64,000 nt of DNA from assembly GCA_003602285.1 (NCBI GenBank), contig QZVU01000005.1, forward strand, positions 206,412-270,411. The letters are read 5' to 3'. Below are positions 24,862 to 33,973 of this stretch, piece by piece (position 1 is the stretch's first letter; the number at the start of each line of letters is the position of its first letter). The DNA comes from Arthrobacter frigidicola (GTDB taxonomy: Bacteria > Actinomycetota > Actinomycetes > Actinomycetales > Micrococcaceae). The notes under the pieces are model-generated. The model searched no databases and was not told the DNA's origin. It saw only the letters and a program-made list of their open reading frames with translations. Made by a program: the position numbers and the translations under genes.

Positions 24862-25848
24862 TTATGGTGCGGAACGCGTACCCGAGTCCCTGCTCGGCCC
24901 GGAGGTTGGAACGAACTTCCAGTCGAAGGACCCGTCGTCCCGGAGTGTCAGCCGAAGGAACCCGTGGGTGTCGCTGAACCGCTTCTCGATGTAGGACGGG
25001 CTGCTGGTGAAGGGGCGGAGATCGATACCCCCGGTGGACACCTGGAATGCGGTCATCCCGCCCCGCACGCATTCGTCGTCGTTGTTCACCGGACACGACC
25101 GTTCATAGTTGTGTTGTGACCCTGAGAGGGTCAGGCGGACCCGGTGCTTCCACATGACGTCGATCCACGGCTTGTGGTCTTCGGCCCGCTCGTGTGACTC
25201 CGTGTTCGACGTGAAGTACGGTTCGTGGTAGACCACGGCCAGATGCTTGCCGTCCTTCTTCGCAGCAGCGAGGTCCTTGTCCAGCCACTTCGTTGCCGCC
25301 CGGGCCTCTGACTCGTCATACTGCCAGAGTCCGGAGGACAAAAACGCGATATGCCAGTTCCCGAAGTTCTTCGAGTAGGGTTCCCCGTTATAGATCCACC
25401 CCCTCTCCCGGTTGATCGCGGACTTCCCCGTGCTCCCCGGGCACTGGTCGTTCATGAAGTTGTCGAGGTCTGCATTGCGGCCGGGTTCCCAGTCGTGGTT
25501 GGGGGCGGACACCCAGTACAGCTTGGACTTCGTGCCACCCCACAGCGGCTGCCAATACTTCACGTAGTCCTCGCAGTACGCGGTGTCGTACTGGAAATCC
25601 CCGAGACCCAGGAAGGCGTCGATCTCGTCGTTCTCCACGAGCTCGGTGATCGCCGCGCCGTTCCGGCCCGACGGGCTGTCAAAGGAGGTGTTCTCGGCGC
25701 CGTTCATGTCGCCGACAGCCGCGATCTCAACTTCCCCGGGCGGGTCGTCGGGCTCGCTGGTGCACCCCGCGGTGGAGACCGCCACAAGGGCTGCGACCGT
25801 TGCCGCCACTGTCCGAAAGAATCGGGGACGAGAAGGTGTTGACTGCAT
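24862..25848 (-). CDS. Secreted lipoprotein metallophosphoesterase
   Basis: A 328-residue exported phosphoesterase of the purple-acid-phosphatase-like calcineurin fold. The signal peptide has a basic N-region, a hydrophobic stretch and a lipobox AVSTAGC (residues about 22-28), so it is probably a membrane-anchored lipoprotein. Metal-site motifs appear in order: AAVGDMN, LGLGDFQYD, APNHDWE (here PNHD instead of GNHD), LAVVYHEPYF and SGSQHNYER. Its job is probably phosphate scavenging or phosphodiester hydrolysis outside the cell. It is convergent with the FMN reductase gene. Confidence 0.88.
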   Translation of the reverse strand: MQSTPSRPRFFRTVAATVAALVAVSTAGCTSEPDDPPGEVEIAAVGDMNGAENTSFDSPSGRNGAAITELVENDEIDAFLGLGDFQYDTAYCEDYVKYWQPLWGGTKSKLYWVSAPNHDWEPGRNADLDNFMNDQCPGSTGKSAINRERGWIYNGEPYSKNFGNWHIAFLSSGLWQYDESEARAATKWLDKDLAAAKKDGKHLAVVYHEPYFTSNTESHERAEDHKPWIDVMWKHRVRLTLSGSQHNYERSCPVNNDDECVRGGMTAFQVSTGGIDLRPFTSSPSYIEKRFSDTHGFLRLTLRDDGSFDWKFVPTSGPSRDSGTRSAP

Positions 25849-26104
25849 CCGATAGCTCCGTGGATCCAGGGCCGCCGCCCCCTCGAAGGGTGGGCGGCAG
25901 CCCTATGGTGGTGCGGAGCTGGCCCAGCGGCGGTTGCGCTGGTGCTCCGCGGTCGAAGGAATATTGAAGCAGGTGTCCCCCGTGCTGCGTACATAGGTTG
26001 TGATGATCTTCAACGGTAGGGGTGCCGGCCGCCACGGCACAATCCGCGGGTTGCTGTGAAAACGCGGTGAATGAGGGAACCGGGCAGGGCTCCCGGGTGT
26101 CTCC

Positions 26105-27205
26105 TTAGCCCTCCGCGGCGACCAGGGCGGAGGGCGCGTGGGAGAAGGGCTGGTAGGTGATGTAGCCTTCGTCGCCACCCGTGTAGTAGGTGCCGACGTC
26201 CGCAACGGCAAGCGGGTGATCTGCGCGCAGACGTTCGACAAGGTCGGGATTGGCCAGGAATGCCCGCCCGAAGGAGATCAGATCCGCACCCTCGAGAAGC
26301 CAGCGGTCAGCATCTTCCCGCCTCGAGGGAACGGCGCTGCCGGGCTTCGACGGATTGACGATGAGAGCGCCCTCCCACGCCCGGCGCAGGCCGCGGATCA
26401 CGTCTTCTTCCGGGCTCGCGGCCACGTGGAGGTAGGCCAGCCCGAGTGGAGCCAGTTCTTCGAGCAGCGCCCCGTACAACTCGGGAATCTCCGACTCGCT
26501 CACGTCCCAGATCCCCGCGCCGGGCGACACCCGGAGCCCAACGCGGTCCGCCCCGATTGCGTCGGCCGTCGCGGTCACGGCCTCCACGGCAAAGCGGATG
26601 CGCCCGGAGATGATTCCGCCGTAGCGGTCGGTGCGGAGGTTGGCGTTGCTCGACAGGAACTGCCCGATCAGATATCCGTTCGCGCCGTGCAGCTCAACGC
26701 CGTCGAACCCTGCCGTCATGGCACCCCGGGCCGCCGTCGCGTACGACTCCGCCACACCGGGGACCTCACTGGTCGCAAGGGCGCGCGGCACGGGCGCCAG
26801 CTGCGGGCCCGAGGGGGTGAAGACCAAGGCGTCACGGGCCGCAACCGCCGAGGGCGCAACAGCCTGGTAGCCGGTGGTGTCGGGGTGGCTGATCCTGCCG
26901 GCGTGCATGACCTGGGCGAAAATCCGGCCGCCGTTGACGTGCACGGCTGAGGTGACCTGCCGCCAGGAATCGATCTGTGCGGCGTTATACAGACCCGGCG
27001 TCAGTGGATTCGACTGTCCTTCCAGGCTGGGTTGGATGCCTTCCGTAATGATCAATCCAGCGCTCGCCCGCTGAGCGTAGTAGGTTGCCATGGATGCCGT
27101 GGCGAGTCCTTCAACACCGGAACGAACCCGCGTCATGGGAGACATGACGATCCGGTTGGGGAGGTGCAGTTCGCCGAGGGGCACATTATCGAAAAGAGAA
27201 GTCAT
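26105..27205 (-). CDS. Alkene reductase, Old Yellow Enzyme family
   Basis: A 366-residue FMN ene-reductase that reduces activated C=C bonds of enones, quinones and nitro compounds with NAD(P)H. Features are LPNRIVMSPMTRVRS (FMN binding), YYAQRASAGLIITEG, FAQVMHAGRISHP, the catalytic HGANGYLIGQFLS and NLRTDRYGG, and the second FMN site LLEGADLISFGRAFLANP. The ATG at 27205 lies 6 bases after a minus-strand TACCGT -10 element and lacks a ribosome-binding site, so the mRNA is probably leaderless. It faces a MerR gene and shares that regulator's palindrome. Confidence 0.92.
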   Translation of the reverse strand: MTSLFDNVPLGELHLPNRIVMSPMTRVRSGVEGLATASMATYYAQRASAGLIITEGIQPSLEGQSNPLTPGLYNAAQIDSWRQVTSAVHVNGGRIFAQVMHAGRISHPDTTGYQAVAPSAVAARDALVFTPSGPQLAPVPRALATSEVPGVAESYATAARGAMTAGFDGVELHGANGYLIGQFLSSNANLRTDRYGGIISGRIRFAVEAVTATADAIGADRVGLRVSPGAGIWDVSESEIPELYGALLEELAPLGLAYLHVAASPEEDVIRGLRRAWEGALIVNPSKPGSAVPSRREDADRWLLEGADLISFGRAFLANPDLVERLRADHPLAVADVGTYYTGGDEGYITYQPFSHAPSALVAAEG

Positions 27206-27211
27206 ACAATT

Positions 27212-27243
27212 ACGGTAGAACCTGACGCTAACGTCAGGTGCAA
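27212..27243 (-). promoter_or_regulatory. MerR-type promoter of the alkene reductase gene
   Basis: On the minus strand a TTGCAC -35 (27243-27238) and a TACCGT -10 (27217-27212) are separated by 20 bp. The spacer overlaps a palindrome with 8-bp arms ACCTGACG and CGTCAGGT at 27220-27239. A 19-20 bp spacer holding the operator is the hallmark of MerR-activated promoters. Confidence 0.8.
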
Positions 27244-27288
27244 ATCCATGGCCGTCACGGTCGAACACGCAGCACGAAGGGAGCGTCA

Positions 27289-27636
27289 ATGCGCATTGGT
27301 GAACTGGCAAAGCAGTCCGGTGTGAGTGTGCGGGCACTGCGGTACTACGAGGAGCAGGGACTGCTCGAGAGCGAGCGCACGCCCGGAGGCCAGCGCGAGT
27401 ATGAAAGCAGCGCGGTGGACCGCGTTCGATTCTTCCAGACGTTGTACTCGGCGGGGCTGAGCAGCCGCCGCATCGCCGAACTGCTGCCCTGCATTGACAC
27501 AGGCGGGACCACTAAGGAACAGCAGGCGATGCTGCAGTCCGAACGCGAGGCGCTGGCACATCGCATGGCAGAACTGCAGGAGGCGAGTGCACGGCTCGAT
27601 GAAGTCATCACCGCCTCGAAAGCCCGCTCCCTCTAG
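27289..27636 (+). CDS. MerR family transcriptional regulator
   Basis: A 115-residue activator. The N-terminal winged helix is textbook MerR: MRIGELAKQSGVSVRALRYY then RTPGGQREYESSAVDRVRF, followed by a coiled-coil dimerisation helix with many Glu/Arg residues. A single Cys (near residue 68, in AELLPCID) is placed as in electrophile-sensing MerR proteins such as NmlR/AdhR, suggesting that it senses aldehydes or quinones; this is inference. GAAGGGAG precedes the ATG. Likely targets are the divergent alkene reductase gene and the downstream quinone oxidoreductase gene, which carry the same operator. Confidence 0.9.
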   Translation: MRIGELAKQSGVSVRALRYYEEQGLLESERTPGGQREYESSAVDRVRFFQTLYSAGLSSRRIAELLPCIDTGGTTKEQQAMLQSEREALAHRMAELQEASARLDEVITASKARSL

Positions 27637-27699
27637 GCTGTCCACCCGTCGGCTAAACCGCACCTTGACGAGTGCATCGGCCGGGCATCCAGCAGTCAT

Positions 27700-27731
27700 T
27701 TGCACCTGACGTTAGCGTCAGGTCCTAGGCT
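27700..27731 (+). promoter_or_regulatory. MerR-type promoter of the quinone oxidoreductase gene
   Basis: TTGCAC (27700-27705) and TAGGCT (27726-27731) are 20 bp apart with the palindrome ACCTGACG-TTAG-CGTCAGGT (27704-27723) between them. A 26-bp block around it is identical, in the other orientation, to the alkene reductase promoter. Confidence 0.8.
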
Positions 27732-27778
27732 GGCGCTGCTGCAGGGAAACGCCCTGCACGGGAAGTGAAGGAGACCCC

Positions 27779-28681
27779 ATGCGGGCTGCGCGCTATCACG
27801 AGTACGGAAACCCGGACGTGATGATCATCGAGGAAACCACAGAACCCCACGCCACAGCGGGTTCGGTCCGGATCAAGGTGCAGGCGGTGAGCGTCAATCC
27901 GATCGATTACCTGCTGCGTTCCGGTGTCATCCAGGAGGTGCTTCCCATCGGGCTGCCGGCGATACCTGGACGCGATGCCGTTGGAGTCATCGACGAGGTC
28001 GGAGAGGGAGTCTCGAACGCACGTATCGGGGACCTCGTTTTCGGACTTGGCGGCGTGAGTGATACCACTGCGGAGTTCGCGGTGCTCACGGCCTGGAGCG
28101 AGGTTCCTTCCAACTGGTCTGTCGAACAGGCAGCCGCCGCGGGGCTCGCCTCCGCCACGGCTGCAGGGGTGCTCAACGCGCTCGGGGACCTGTCCGGTAA
28201 GACGTTCCTGATCGAAGGCGCATCAGGTGCCGTGGGAAGCGCTGCAGCGGCCTTCGCGCTGGCCGCCGGCGCCCGGGTGATCGGCACGGCACGGACTGAG
28301 AACCACGAATACCTCGAGAAGCTCGGAGTGACAACGACCACGTACGGGCCGGGCCTGGCCGACCGCGTCAAGGCATTGGCACCCGAGGGGATCGATGCCG
28401 CCCTGCATTCGGCGCCGTCGGCGTCGCTGCCGGACCTGGTGGACATCGTCGGAGACACCTCCCGTGTCATCACCGTCATCGACGCGGAGGGAGCCGCACG
28501 GCTGGGCCTCCTCAAAGTGGATGCCGTAAACGACTCGTCCCTTCTCGACCACGCAGCCAGCCTCGGCCGGCTCGGCCTGTACAGCCCGCGTGTCGACCAC
28601 GTCCTGCCCCTCGACTCGATCCGGGAAGCGCACGAGCTCTCCGCGGGCGGCGCCGGCAAGATCGTCGTCACCCTGACCTGA
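27779..28681 (+). CDS. NADP-dependent quinone oxidoreductase (MDR, zinc-free)
   Basis: A 300-residue zinc-independent MDR enzyme. It opens MRAARYHEYGNPDVMIIEET, has the VSVNPIDYLLRSG loop in the catalytic domain and the cofactor motif FLIEGASGAVGSAAAAFALA. Such enzymes reduce quinones or reactive carbonyls. A clear AAGGAG site precedes the ATG. The MerR-type promoter at 27700-27731 places it in the same regulon as the alkene reductase, so both probably detoxify the same electrophile. Confidence 0.9.
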   Translation: MRAARYHEYGNPDVMIIEETTEPHATAGSVRIKVQAVSVNPIDYLLRSGVIQEVLPIGLPAIPGRDAVGVIDEVGEGVSNARIGDLVFGLGGVSDTTAEFAVLTAWSEVPSNWSVEQAAAAGLASATAAGVLNALGDLSGKTFLIEGASGAVGSAAAAFALAAGARVIGTARTENHEYLEKLGVTTTTYGPGLADRVKALAPEGIDAALHSAPSASLPDLVDIVGDTSRVITVIDAEGAARLGLLKVDAVNDSSLLDHAASLGRLGLYSPRVDHVLPLDSIREAHELSAGGAGKIVVTLT

Positions 28682-28687
28682 CGAAGC

Positions 28688-28748
28688 GGTGAGAGCCTTC
28701 AGAACGTGCGATTGAGTAGACGCAATCGATGCGTTGAAGGCTCTCACC
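28688..28748. terminator. Bidirectional hairpin between convergent genes
   Basis: A 14-bp perfect stem (GGTGAGAGCCTTCA, 28688-28701, with its complement at 28735-28748) encloses a 33-base loop that can itself pair through CGATTG and CAATCG. It sits between the quinone oxidoreductase and SDR genes, which run toward each other. Confidence 0.65.
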
Positions 28749-28758
28749 TCTAGCCATG

Positions 28759-28790
28759 GTTGAGGGTCAGGAGTGTTGAGGGTCAGGAGT
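28759..28790. repeat. Perfect 16-bp tandem duplication at the SDR stop codon
   Basis: GTTGAGGGTCAGGAGT occurs twice head-to-tail at 28759-28774 and 28775-28790. The second copy contains the stop codon and the last codons of the SDR gene at 28783. It looks like a recent replication-slippage duplication. Confidence 0.85.
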
Positions 28791-29502
28791 TGGGTAAGGT
28801 CCCATAACGTGCGGCGGGATCGAGGTGGAGACCGGACTTGAGCCCGACCGTGATGGGGTCGGCGAGTACCTCTGTCCTGGACTGCTCGATGCCGTCCAGG
28901 GCTGCGGCGACAACATCGGCGGGGTGGGTCTTCGGTGCATCGATACCGGCTGTCATCTCGGTGTCGACCAGAGCCATGTGCAGACCGAGCACCTCGGTGC
29001 CTTGGTCGGCCAATTGAACGCGCGTGGCGTCGGTCAGGCTCCACGCCGCGGCTTTGGATGCTGCGTAGGACGTCGCCCCGGGCGCGCTGAACCAAGCGGC
29101 CGCTGACAATACGTTGAGCACTGCACCGCCACCGTTGGCTCCAAGAACCGGCGCGAAGGCCCGTGTCATTTTCAGGGCGCCGAAGAAGTTGATCTCAAAC
29201 TCCCGCCGGATCACTTCGAGGTCCCCCGTCAGGAGATCGGCCCCCGACGCCACGCCTGCGTTATTGATCAGCAGGTCGACGTCGACCGCCCGAGCGGCCA
29301 CCGCCTCAATCTGATCGTCATCGGTGATATCCAGCCCGAGAACTTCGACACCCTCGACTCCACCAGGGAGCTGGATGGAATCCGTATCGCGGGCGGTCGC
29401 GTAGATCTTGCCCGCTCCGCGGGCCTTGAGCTGACGGACGAACTCGGCGCCGATCCCCCGATTGGCGCCCGTGATCAGCACTGTTGAACCCTGGATCTGC
29501 AT
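28783..29502 (-). CDS. SDR family oxidoreductase
   Basis: A 239-residue classical short-chain dehydrogenase. The cofactor loop is VLITGANRGIGAEFVRQL, then LLINNAGVASG, the catalytic Ser in LNVLSAAAWFSAPG and the Tyr/Lys pair in SYAASKAAAW. The acidic or basic residue after the first strand suggests NADP, but this is not decisive. It is divergent from a TetR gene at 29587 that likely represses it. A paralogue with the same layout lies at 46789. Substrate unknown. Confidence 0.9.
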   Translation of the reverse strand: MQIQGSTVLITGANRGIGAEFVRQLKARGAGKIYATARDTDSIQLPGGVEGVEVLGLDITDDDQIEAVAARAVDVDLLINNAGVASGADLLTGDLEVIRREFEINFFGALKMTRAFAPVLGANGGGAVLNVLSAAAWFSAPGATSYAASKAAAWSLTDATRVQLADQGTEVLGLHMALVDTEMTAGIDAPKTHPADVVAAALDGIEQSRTEVLADPITVGLKSGLHLDPAARYGTLPNS

Positions 29503-29527
29503 GGAAGCACTTCTTTCTGTAGTGAAC

Positions 29528-29580
29528 GCTAGTTAATACCTACAGCAAGCTAGCATATTATCTAGCGGACACTATATAAT
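29528..29580. promoter_or_regulatory. SDR/TetR divergent promoter with GCTAG operator
   Basis: GCTAG and CTAGC form an inverted repeat with an 8-base centre at 29549-29566, with a further GCTAG half-site at 29528-29532. A consensus TATAAT -10 at 29575-29580 ends 6 bases before the TetR GTG at 29587, so that mRNA is probably leaderless. Confidence 0.6.
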
Positions 29581-29586
29581 GGCTCT

Positions 29587-30138
29587 GTGGCAGGAAGACC
29601 GAGAACATTCGACCGTGGGGCGGCGCTAATCGTCGCGATGGAACATTTCTGGCGGAATGGCTACGAGGGAACGACCGTGGCGAAACTGACCGAAGCCATC
29701 GGCATCACTCCCCCGAGCCTCTACGCCGCGTTCGGAGACAAGGATCAACTCTTCGAGGCTGCTGCCGCCTGGTACTTCGCCGGCGTGCGTCGGCAGTCCG
29801 AGAAGGCCCTGTCTTTGCCGACGCTTCGCGAAAGCCTCACCGAGATGCTTCACCTCAGCGCCTACTCACACACCAGCGAAGACACACCTCCGGGCTGTTT
29901 CCTCGCCCTCGAACCCCGCCTGGCCGAGCACAGGGAGATACTCCGGCGCCGTATCGCGGAGCGCGTCGCCCAAGGCATCGACGAGGGCGAAGTCCCCGAA
30001 GGGTCGGATCCCGAGCAGATTGCCAACTACATCATGGCTGTCCACAACGGCATGGCAGCACGCGCGCGCGATGGAGGAACCACCACCGAACTGCTCGCAA
30101 TCGCCGACATGGGACTCAGCGCCCTCCCTGCCCGCTGA
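29587..30138 (+). CDS. TetR/AcrR family transcriptional regulator
   Basis: A 183-residue repressor starting at a GTG. Helix-turn-helix: ALIVAMEHFWRNGYEGTTVA then KLTEAIGITPPSLYAAFGDK (residues about 13-58), the pattern of AcrR-type regulators of SDR and efflux genes. The C-terminal half has PGCFLALEPRLAEH, matching the TetR_C family with a conserved Cys. There is no ribosome-binding site and the start lies just after a TATAAT element. It probably represses the divergent SDR gene. Confidence 0.9.
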   Translation: MAGRPRTFDRGAALIVAMEHFWRNGYEGTTVAKLTEAIGITPPSLYAAFGDKDQLFEAAAAWYFAGVRRQSEKALSLPTLRESLTEMLHLSAYSHTSEDTPPGCFLALEPRLAEHREILRRRIAERVAQGIDEGEVPEGSDPEQIANYIMAVHNGMAARARDGGTTTELLAIADMGLSALPAR

Positions 30139-30500
30139 CCGCAAGACAGCACGCCCAAGACAGGTATTGGAGCGGCGCCGCTCCGCAGCCACCGGTGCAG
30201 CGCACCTCGTGGCGAGGGTCCGGACCCGCATCCTGCGCCCCTCCACTCTGTGATGCCGGTGCTCGGGTGGCGTGCCGGGAGTGATCGGGGCGCGCGGCAG
30301 GCCGGCCGGAAGTGCCGAACCACCTGAGGTTTGACCTGGTTGTCAGAACATGGTTTCTAATCGAATTCGTGCACACGCGGCGGACGCCGCAATTCCCCCG
30401 CCCCCCCACTGCCTCCCCAGTAGAGGGGTGTTGTGGCGCTGCTCGACTGACTGGCGAGTTGACCGGTGCACATCACGAAGTCCCATCTGAAGGAACCAAC
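30139..30500. other. Intergenic region between TetR and DUF418 genes
   Basis: About 360 bases without a convincing gene. There is a C-rich tract (about 30397-30420). It probably holds the terminator of the TetR gene and the promoter of the DUF418 gene, but I see no clear consensus. Confidence 0.4.
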
Positions 30501-31787
30501 ATGACGAACCGGCTCGATCAGACTGCGCGAGATTCCGGGAGCGAGGAGCAAAGGCACCAAACGGTGGTCACGGTGCGCCCCACTCCGCTGAAGGAGAGGT
30601 CGCTGGCGCCCGACCTCGCACGGGGCGTCATGCTGCTGCTCATCGCCCTGGCACACGCCCCCTACTTCCTCTACACCGCACCCATCGGGACCATAGGCAT
30701 CCACCCCGTTATCGGCAACCTGGCGGATCGCCTCGCACAGGGGTTCACCCTGATGGCGGTCGATGCGCGCGTCTACACCATGTTCGGATTCCTGTTCGCC
30801 TACGGGATCGGGCAGATGTACGCCCGCCAGACTGCCAAAGGCACCAGCCCCGCCGATGCCAGGCGCCTCCTGCGCCGGCGCCACTGGTGGATGATTGCCT
30901 TCGGCGCCGTCCATGCGGGCCTGCTGTGGCAAGGAGACATCATCGGTTCGTACGGCCTGATCGGGCTGATCATGGTTCCGCTGTTCTTCGGGCGGACGGA
31001 CCGCACCTTGAAGATCTGGATCGGCGTGCTGCTGGCACTCACCGCCGTCTTTGGGCTCGCGGGCGCACTCGCGTCCACGGTCACCACCGGGCAGCCGGCA
31101 ACCAACCCCCAGGACATTCAGCTTCTGAGCATCGCCGAACCGAACTACCTGATCTCGGTGCTCGAACGGTTCCCCGCCTGGATCGCTGTCCTGATCGGCA
31201 GCCTTGCCGGCGTTTCGCTGCCGGCGGCGTTCCTTATGGGCGTGCTTGCCTCACGGCACCGGATCCTGGACAAACCCGGTGAACACCTTGTGCTCCTGCG
31301 GCGGCTGGCCGTAGGCGGCATCGCCGCCGGCTGGGCGACGGGCGCCGCCCTGGCGCTTCAGCACACCGGCGTCATCGAGATCGCCCCCGACGGCGTCGTG
31401 CAACACCTCAGCCTCTTCGCAGGAACCTTCACCGGCATCGGCTACGCCGCACTGTTCGGCCTCATCGCGCACCGCGTGTCCCGAAGGCACGCACCAGCCA
31501 GCGGCCCCGTCCGCTGGGTCTCCGCCCTCGGCCGGCGCTCCATGAGCGGATACCTGATCCAATCCCTCGCGTGGGGTCCGGTACTGGCTGCCTGGGGACT
31601 GGGCCTCGGCGCGCAGCTGTCCAGCTGGTCCGTCCTCGCCTACGCCGTCGCGGTCTGGGCGGCCACCGTTGTCCTCGCCGTTGTTATGGAGCGCCGCGGC
31701 CTGCGCGGACCAGCCGAGCTGGCACTGCGCAAACTCACCTACCGCGACTCCGCCGCACCCAAACCCGCAGCGATGGAACACACCTGA
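30501..31787 (+). CDS. DUF418 domain-containing membrane protein
   Basis: A 428-residue polytopic membrane protein. It opens with a soluble stretch, then LAPDLARGVMLLLIALAHAP, the usual start of DUF418/acyltransferase-like proteins; MFGFLFAYGIGQMYARQ is in the middle, and the C-terminal DUF418 region has SALGRRSMSGYLIQSLAWG. About ten helices. Function unknown; relatives are often called putative transporters. AAGGA precedes the ATG at 30501. No operon partner. Confidence 0.85.
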   Translation: MTNRLDQTARDSGSEEQRHQTVVTVRPTPLKERSLAPDLARGVMLLLIALAHAPYFLYTAPIGTIGIHPVIGNLADRLAQGFTLMAVDARVYTMFGFLFAYGIGQMYARQTAKGTSPADARRLLRRRHWWMIAFGAVHAGLLWQGDIIGSYGLIGLIMVPLFFGRTDRTLKIWIGVLLALTAVFGLAGALASTVTTGQPATNPQDIQLLSIAEPNYLISVLERFPAWIAVLIGSLAGVSLPAAFLMGVLASRHRILDKPGEHLVLLRRLAVGGIAAGWATGAALALQHTGVIEIAPDGVVQHLSLFAGTFTGIGYAALFGLIAHRVSRRHAPASGPVRWVSALGRRSMSGYLIQSLAWGPVLAAWGLGLGAQLSSWSVLAYAVAVWAATVVLAVVMERRGLRGPAELALRKLTYRDSAAPKPAAMEHT

Positions 31788-32059
31788 GCACCGTCCTGGC
31801 CGAGGGGCTCAACACTTCCTGACAAACGGTCATCAACGCCAGGGCAGAGAACCAAGACCTTGTGTCGGGTCGATACCTCCACAATGAATACCGATATCAG
31901 GTCGCGGGTTCGTGCGTCCTAGCCCTGATAGCCGTAATGTTTGTCGCCCCGGCCATCGTCGCGCTGCGCCAGGACGATCACGTCGTCGAGAGCCTCCAAC
32001 CTCGCCGAAGTAAGCACAGGTCCGCTGCGGACCGAAGGGTAGAAGGGTAGAACATACGT

Positions 32060-33811
32060 ATGACACCAACTCCCCTGGTCCTTGGGCCCATCCTTCGGTA
32101 CGTCGACGAAACCTCGGCAAGTATCTGGGTGGAGGTCGGCACCGCGGCACGCGTCGTCGTCCGGGCCGCCCAGCAATCCTGGGAAGCACGCACGTTCGCC
32201 GTCCACGGGCACCATTACGCGCTCGTCGAGGTGGACGGACTCGAGCCGGGAAGCGTCACCTCCTACACGGTGGAGATCGATGGACAGCAGGCTTGGCCGG
32301 ACCCGGGATCGGTTCCCGAATTCCCGCCGTCGAGCATTGCGACCCGCATCCCGGGGAAGCCCCTGCGGCTGGCCTTCGGATCCTGCCGCACGAGCGTTCC
32401 CCACACCAAGGAGGGCAATCGGACCCACGGCATCGATGCCATGCGTGCGTACGCGCTTAACCGGATGGAGGACGACAGTTCACCGCGGCCGGACCTGATT
32501 CTTTTCCTCGGCGACCAGGTGTACGCCGATTCCACCAGTGAGGAAATGCAGCAGTTCATCCGCGGGCGGAGGAACATCGAGGAGGAGCCCGGCGCCGAGC
32601 TGAAGGATTACGAGGAGTACGCCCACCTGTACAACCTGGCCTGGTCCGACAGTGCCAACCGCTGGCTGCTGTCCACCCTTCCCAGTGCCATGATCTTCGA
32701 CGACCACGACATCCGTGATGACTGGAACGCCTCCACCTCCTGGAAGCAGGAGATGGCGGCCACCTCCTGGTGGCAGGGCCGGATCGTAGCGGGCCTGGCG
32801 TCGTACTGGGTGTACCAGCACCTCGGCAACATGTCACCGGAGCGGCGCGCCGAGGACCGCATCTGGCAGCGGGTCGTCAACCATCACGACGCCGCCGAGC
32901 TCGACCTGAGCGAGGAGCTCGACGCCTTCGCCGACCGGGCGGACAAGGACCCGGCCAGCTACCGCTGGAGCTACTGCCGCGACTTCGATGACACGCGCCT
33001 GATCGTCATCGACTCCCGCGCATCCCGGGTGCTGGCACCCGATGCGCGGGCCCTGCTCACCGAGGAGGAGACGGCGTGGTTGGACTCCAAGATGGTGGGC
33101 GGATTCCGGCACCTGCTGGTGGGAACCTCGCTGCCGTTCCTCCTGCCGCTGGGGCTGCATCACATCGAGTCGTGGGACGAGGCCCTCGCACAGGGTGCAT
33201 GGGGCGCGCGGGGCGCGCGGTTGGGTGAGAAGCTGCGGCGGGGCATGGATCTCGAACACTGGGCCGCCTTCCAGACCAGCTTCCGGGCCGTGGCCAACAT
33301 GGCGACGGAGGTCGCGGACGGCAAACGGGGCCCGGCGCCGGAGACGGTGACCTTCCTGTCGGGAGACGTTCACTTCTCGTACGTCGCGGAAGTGGACAGG
33401 ACGTCGGGCAGCCGTATCCTGCAGGTGGTCTGCTCCCCAATCCGCAACCCGCTGCCCTGGCTCCTGCGCTCCTCCACCGCCATCCTCTCCTACGCCGTAG
33501 CGGCACCTCTCGGGGCTCTCGCAGCGCGCTCCGTGAAGGTTCCCGACCCACCTTTCCGCTGGCGGAACATCAGAGGACCGTGGTTCGACAACAACCTCGC
33601 CTCGCTCGAGGACACCGCTGACGGGCTGACGCTGTCGTGGCAGTCGGGAACGGTTGACGGCGAGGACCATCTCCACCCCCGGCTCAGGGAGGTCGCCGCC
33701 ATGACCGTGCCGAGGCGTGGGTCCGGGAATATGCCGGGAGGGGAAGCTGTGCCCGAGGCAGCGCTCTCGACTTCCAAGGGCGCTCGGGCACGGAGAGGAC
33801 GCCGACGGTAG
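32060..33811 (+). CDS. Alkaline phosphatase D family protein (PhoD-like)
   Basis: A 583-residue metallophosphatase. N-terminal residues 1-100 look like the PhoD fibronectin-like domain (ETSASIWVEVG, GLEPGSVTSYTVEID). The catalytic domain shows RLAFGSCRTS, ILFLGDQVYADS, MIFDDHDIRDDWN, LIVIDSRASR and FLSGDVHFSYVAEV, the complete PhoD metal-site set. I see no signal peptide, unlike secreted PhoD, so it may be intracellular. The basic tail (KGARARRGRRR) is unusual. Gene stands alone. Confidence 0.9.
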   Translation: MTPTPLVLGPILRYVDETSASIWVEVGTAARVVVRAAQQSWEARTFAVHGHHYALVEVDGLEPGSVTSYTVEIDGQQAWPDPGSVPEFPPSSIATRIPGKPLRLAFGSCRTSVPHTKEGNRTHGIDAMRAYALNRMEDDSSPRPDLILFLGDQVYADSTSEEMQQFIRGRRNIEEEPGAELKDYEEYAHLYNLAWSDSANRWLLSTLPSAMIFDDHDIRDDWNASTSWKQEMAATSWWQGRIVAGLASYWVYQHLGNMSPERRAEDRIWQRVVNHHDAAELDLSEELDAFADRADKDPASYRWSYCRDFDDTRLIVIDSRASRVLAPDARALLTEEETAWLDSKMVGGFRHLLVGTSLPFLLPLGLHHIESWDEALAQGAWGARGARLGEKLRRGMDLEHWAAFQTSFRAVANMATEVADGKRGPAPETVTFLSGDVHFSYVAEVDRTSGSRILQVVCSPIRNPLPWLLRSSTAILSYAVAAPLGALAARSVKVPDPPFRWRNIRGPWFDNNLASLEDTADGLTLSWQSGTVDGEDHLHPRLREVAAMTVPRRGSGNMPGGEAVPEAALSTSKGARARRGRRR

Positions 33812-33973
33812 GCGGTGCCTCCAGGGCCGTTTCCTCCTGTTCGAGGCAGTGTCGGGCCAGGCACGACCTCAGTGCCATCGAAGCACCACTGGGCAGGATT
33901 CGCGGCCCCAGCTGCTGGGAGAACTGCTAGCCCCGCTGGAATACGACCGCCCGGACGGCGGTTGTCCTAAATT

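Noticed and set aside
30397-30420. C-rich tract near the DUF418 gene
   Set aside because: Simple homopolymer-rich DNA without inverted repeats; no regulatory reading can be supported.
31862-32050. A 62-codon plus-strand frame with a hydrophobic segment upstream of the PhoD-like gene
   Set aside because: No ribosome-binding site, atypical composition and no family resemblance; it most likely overlaps the promoter region of the phosphatase gene.
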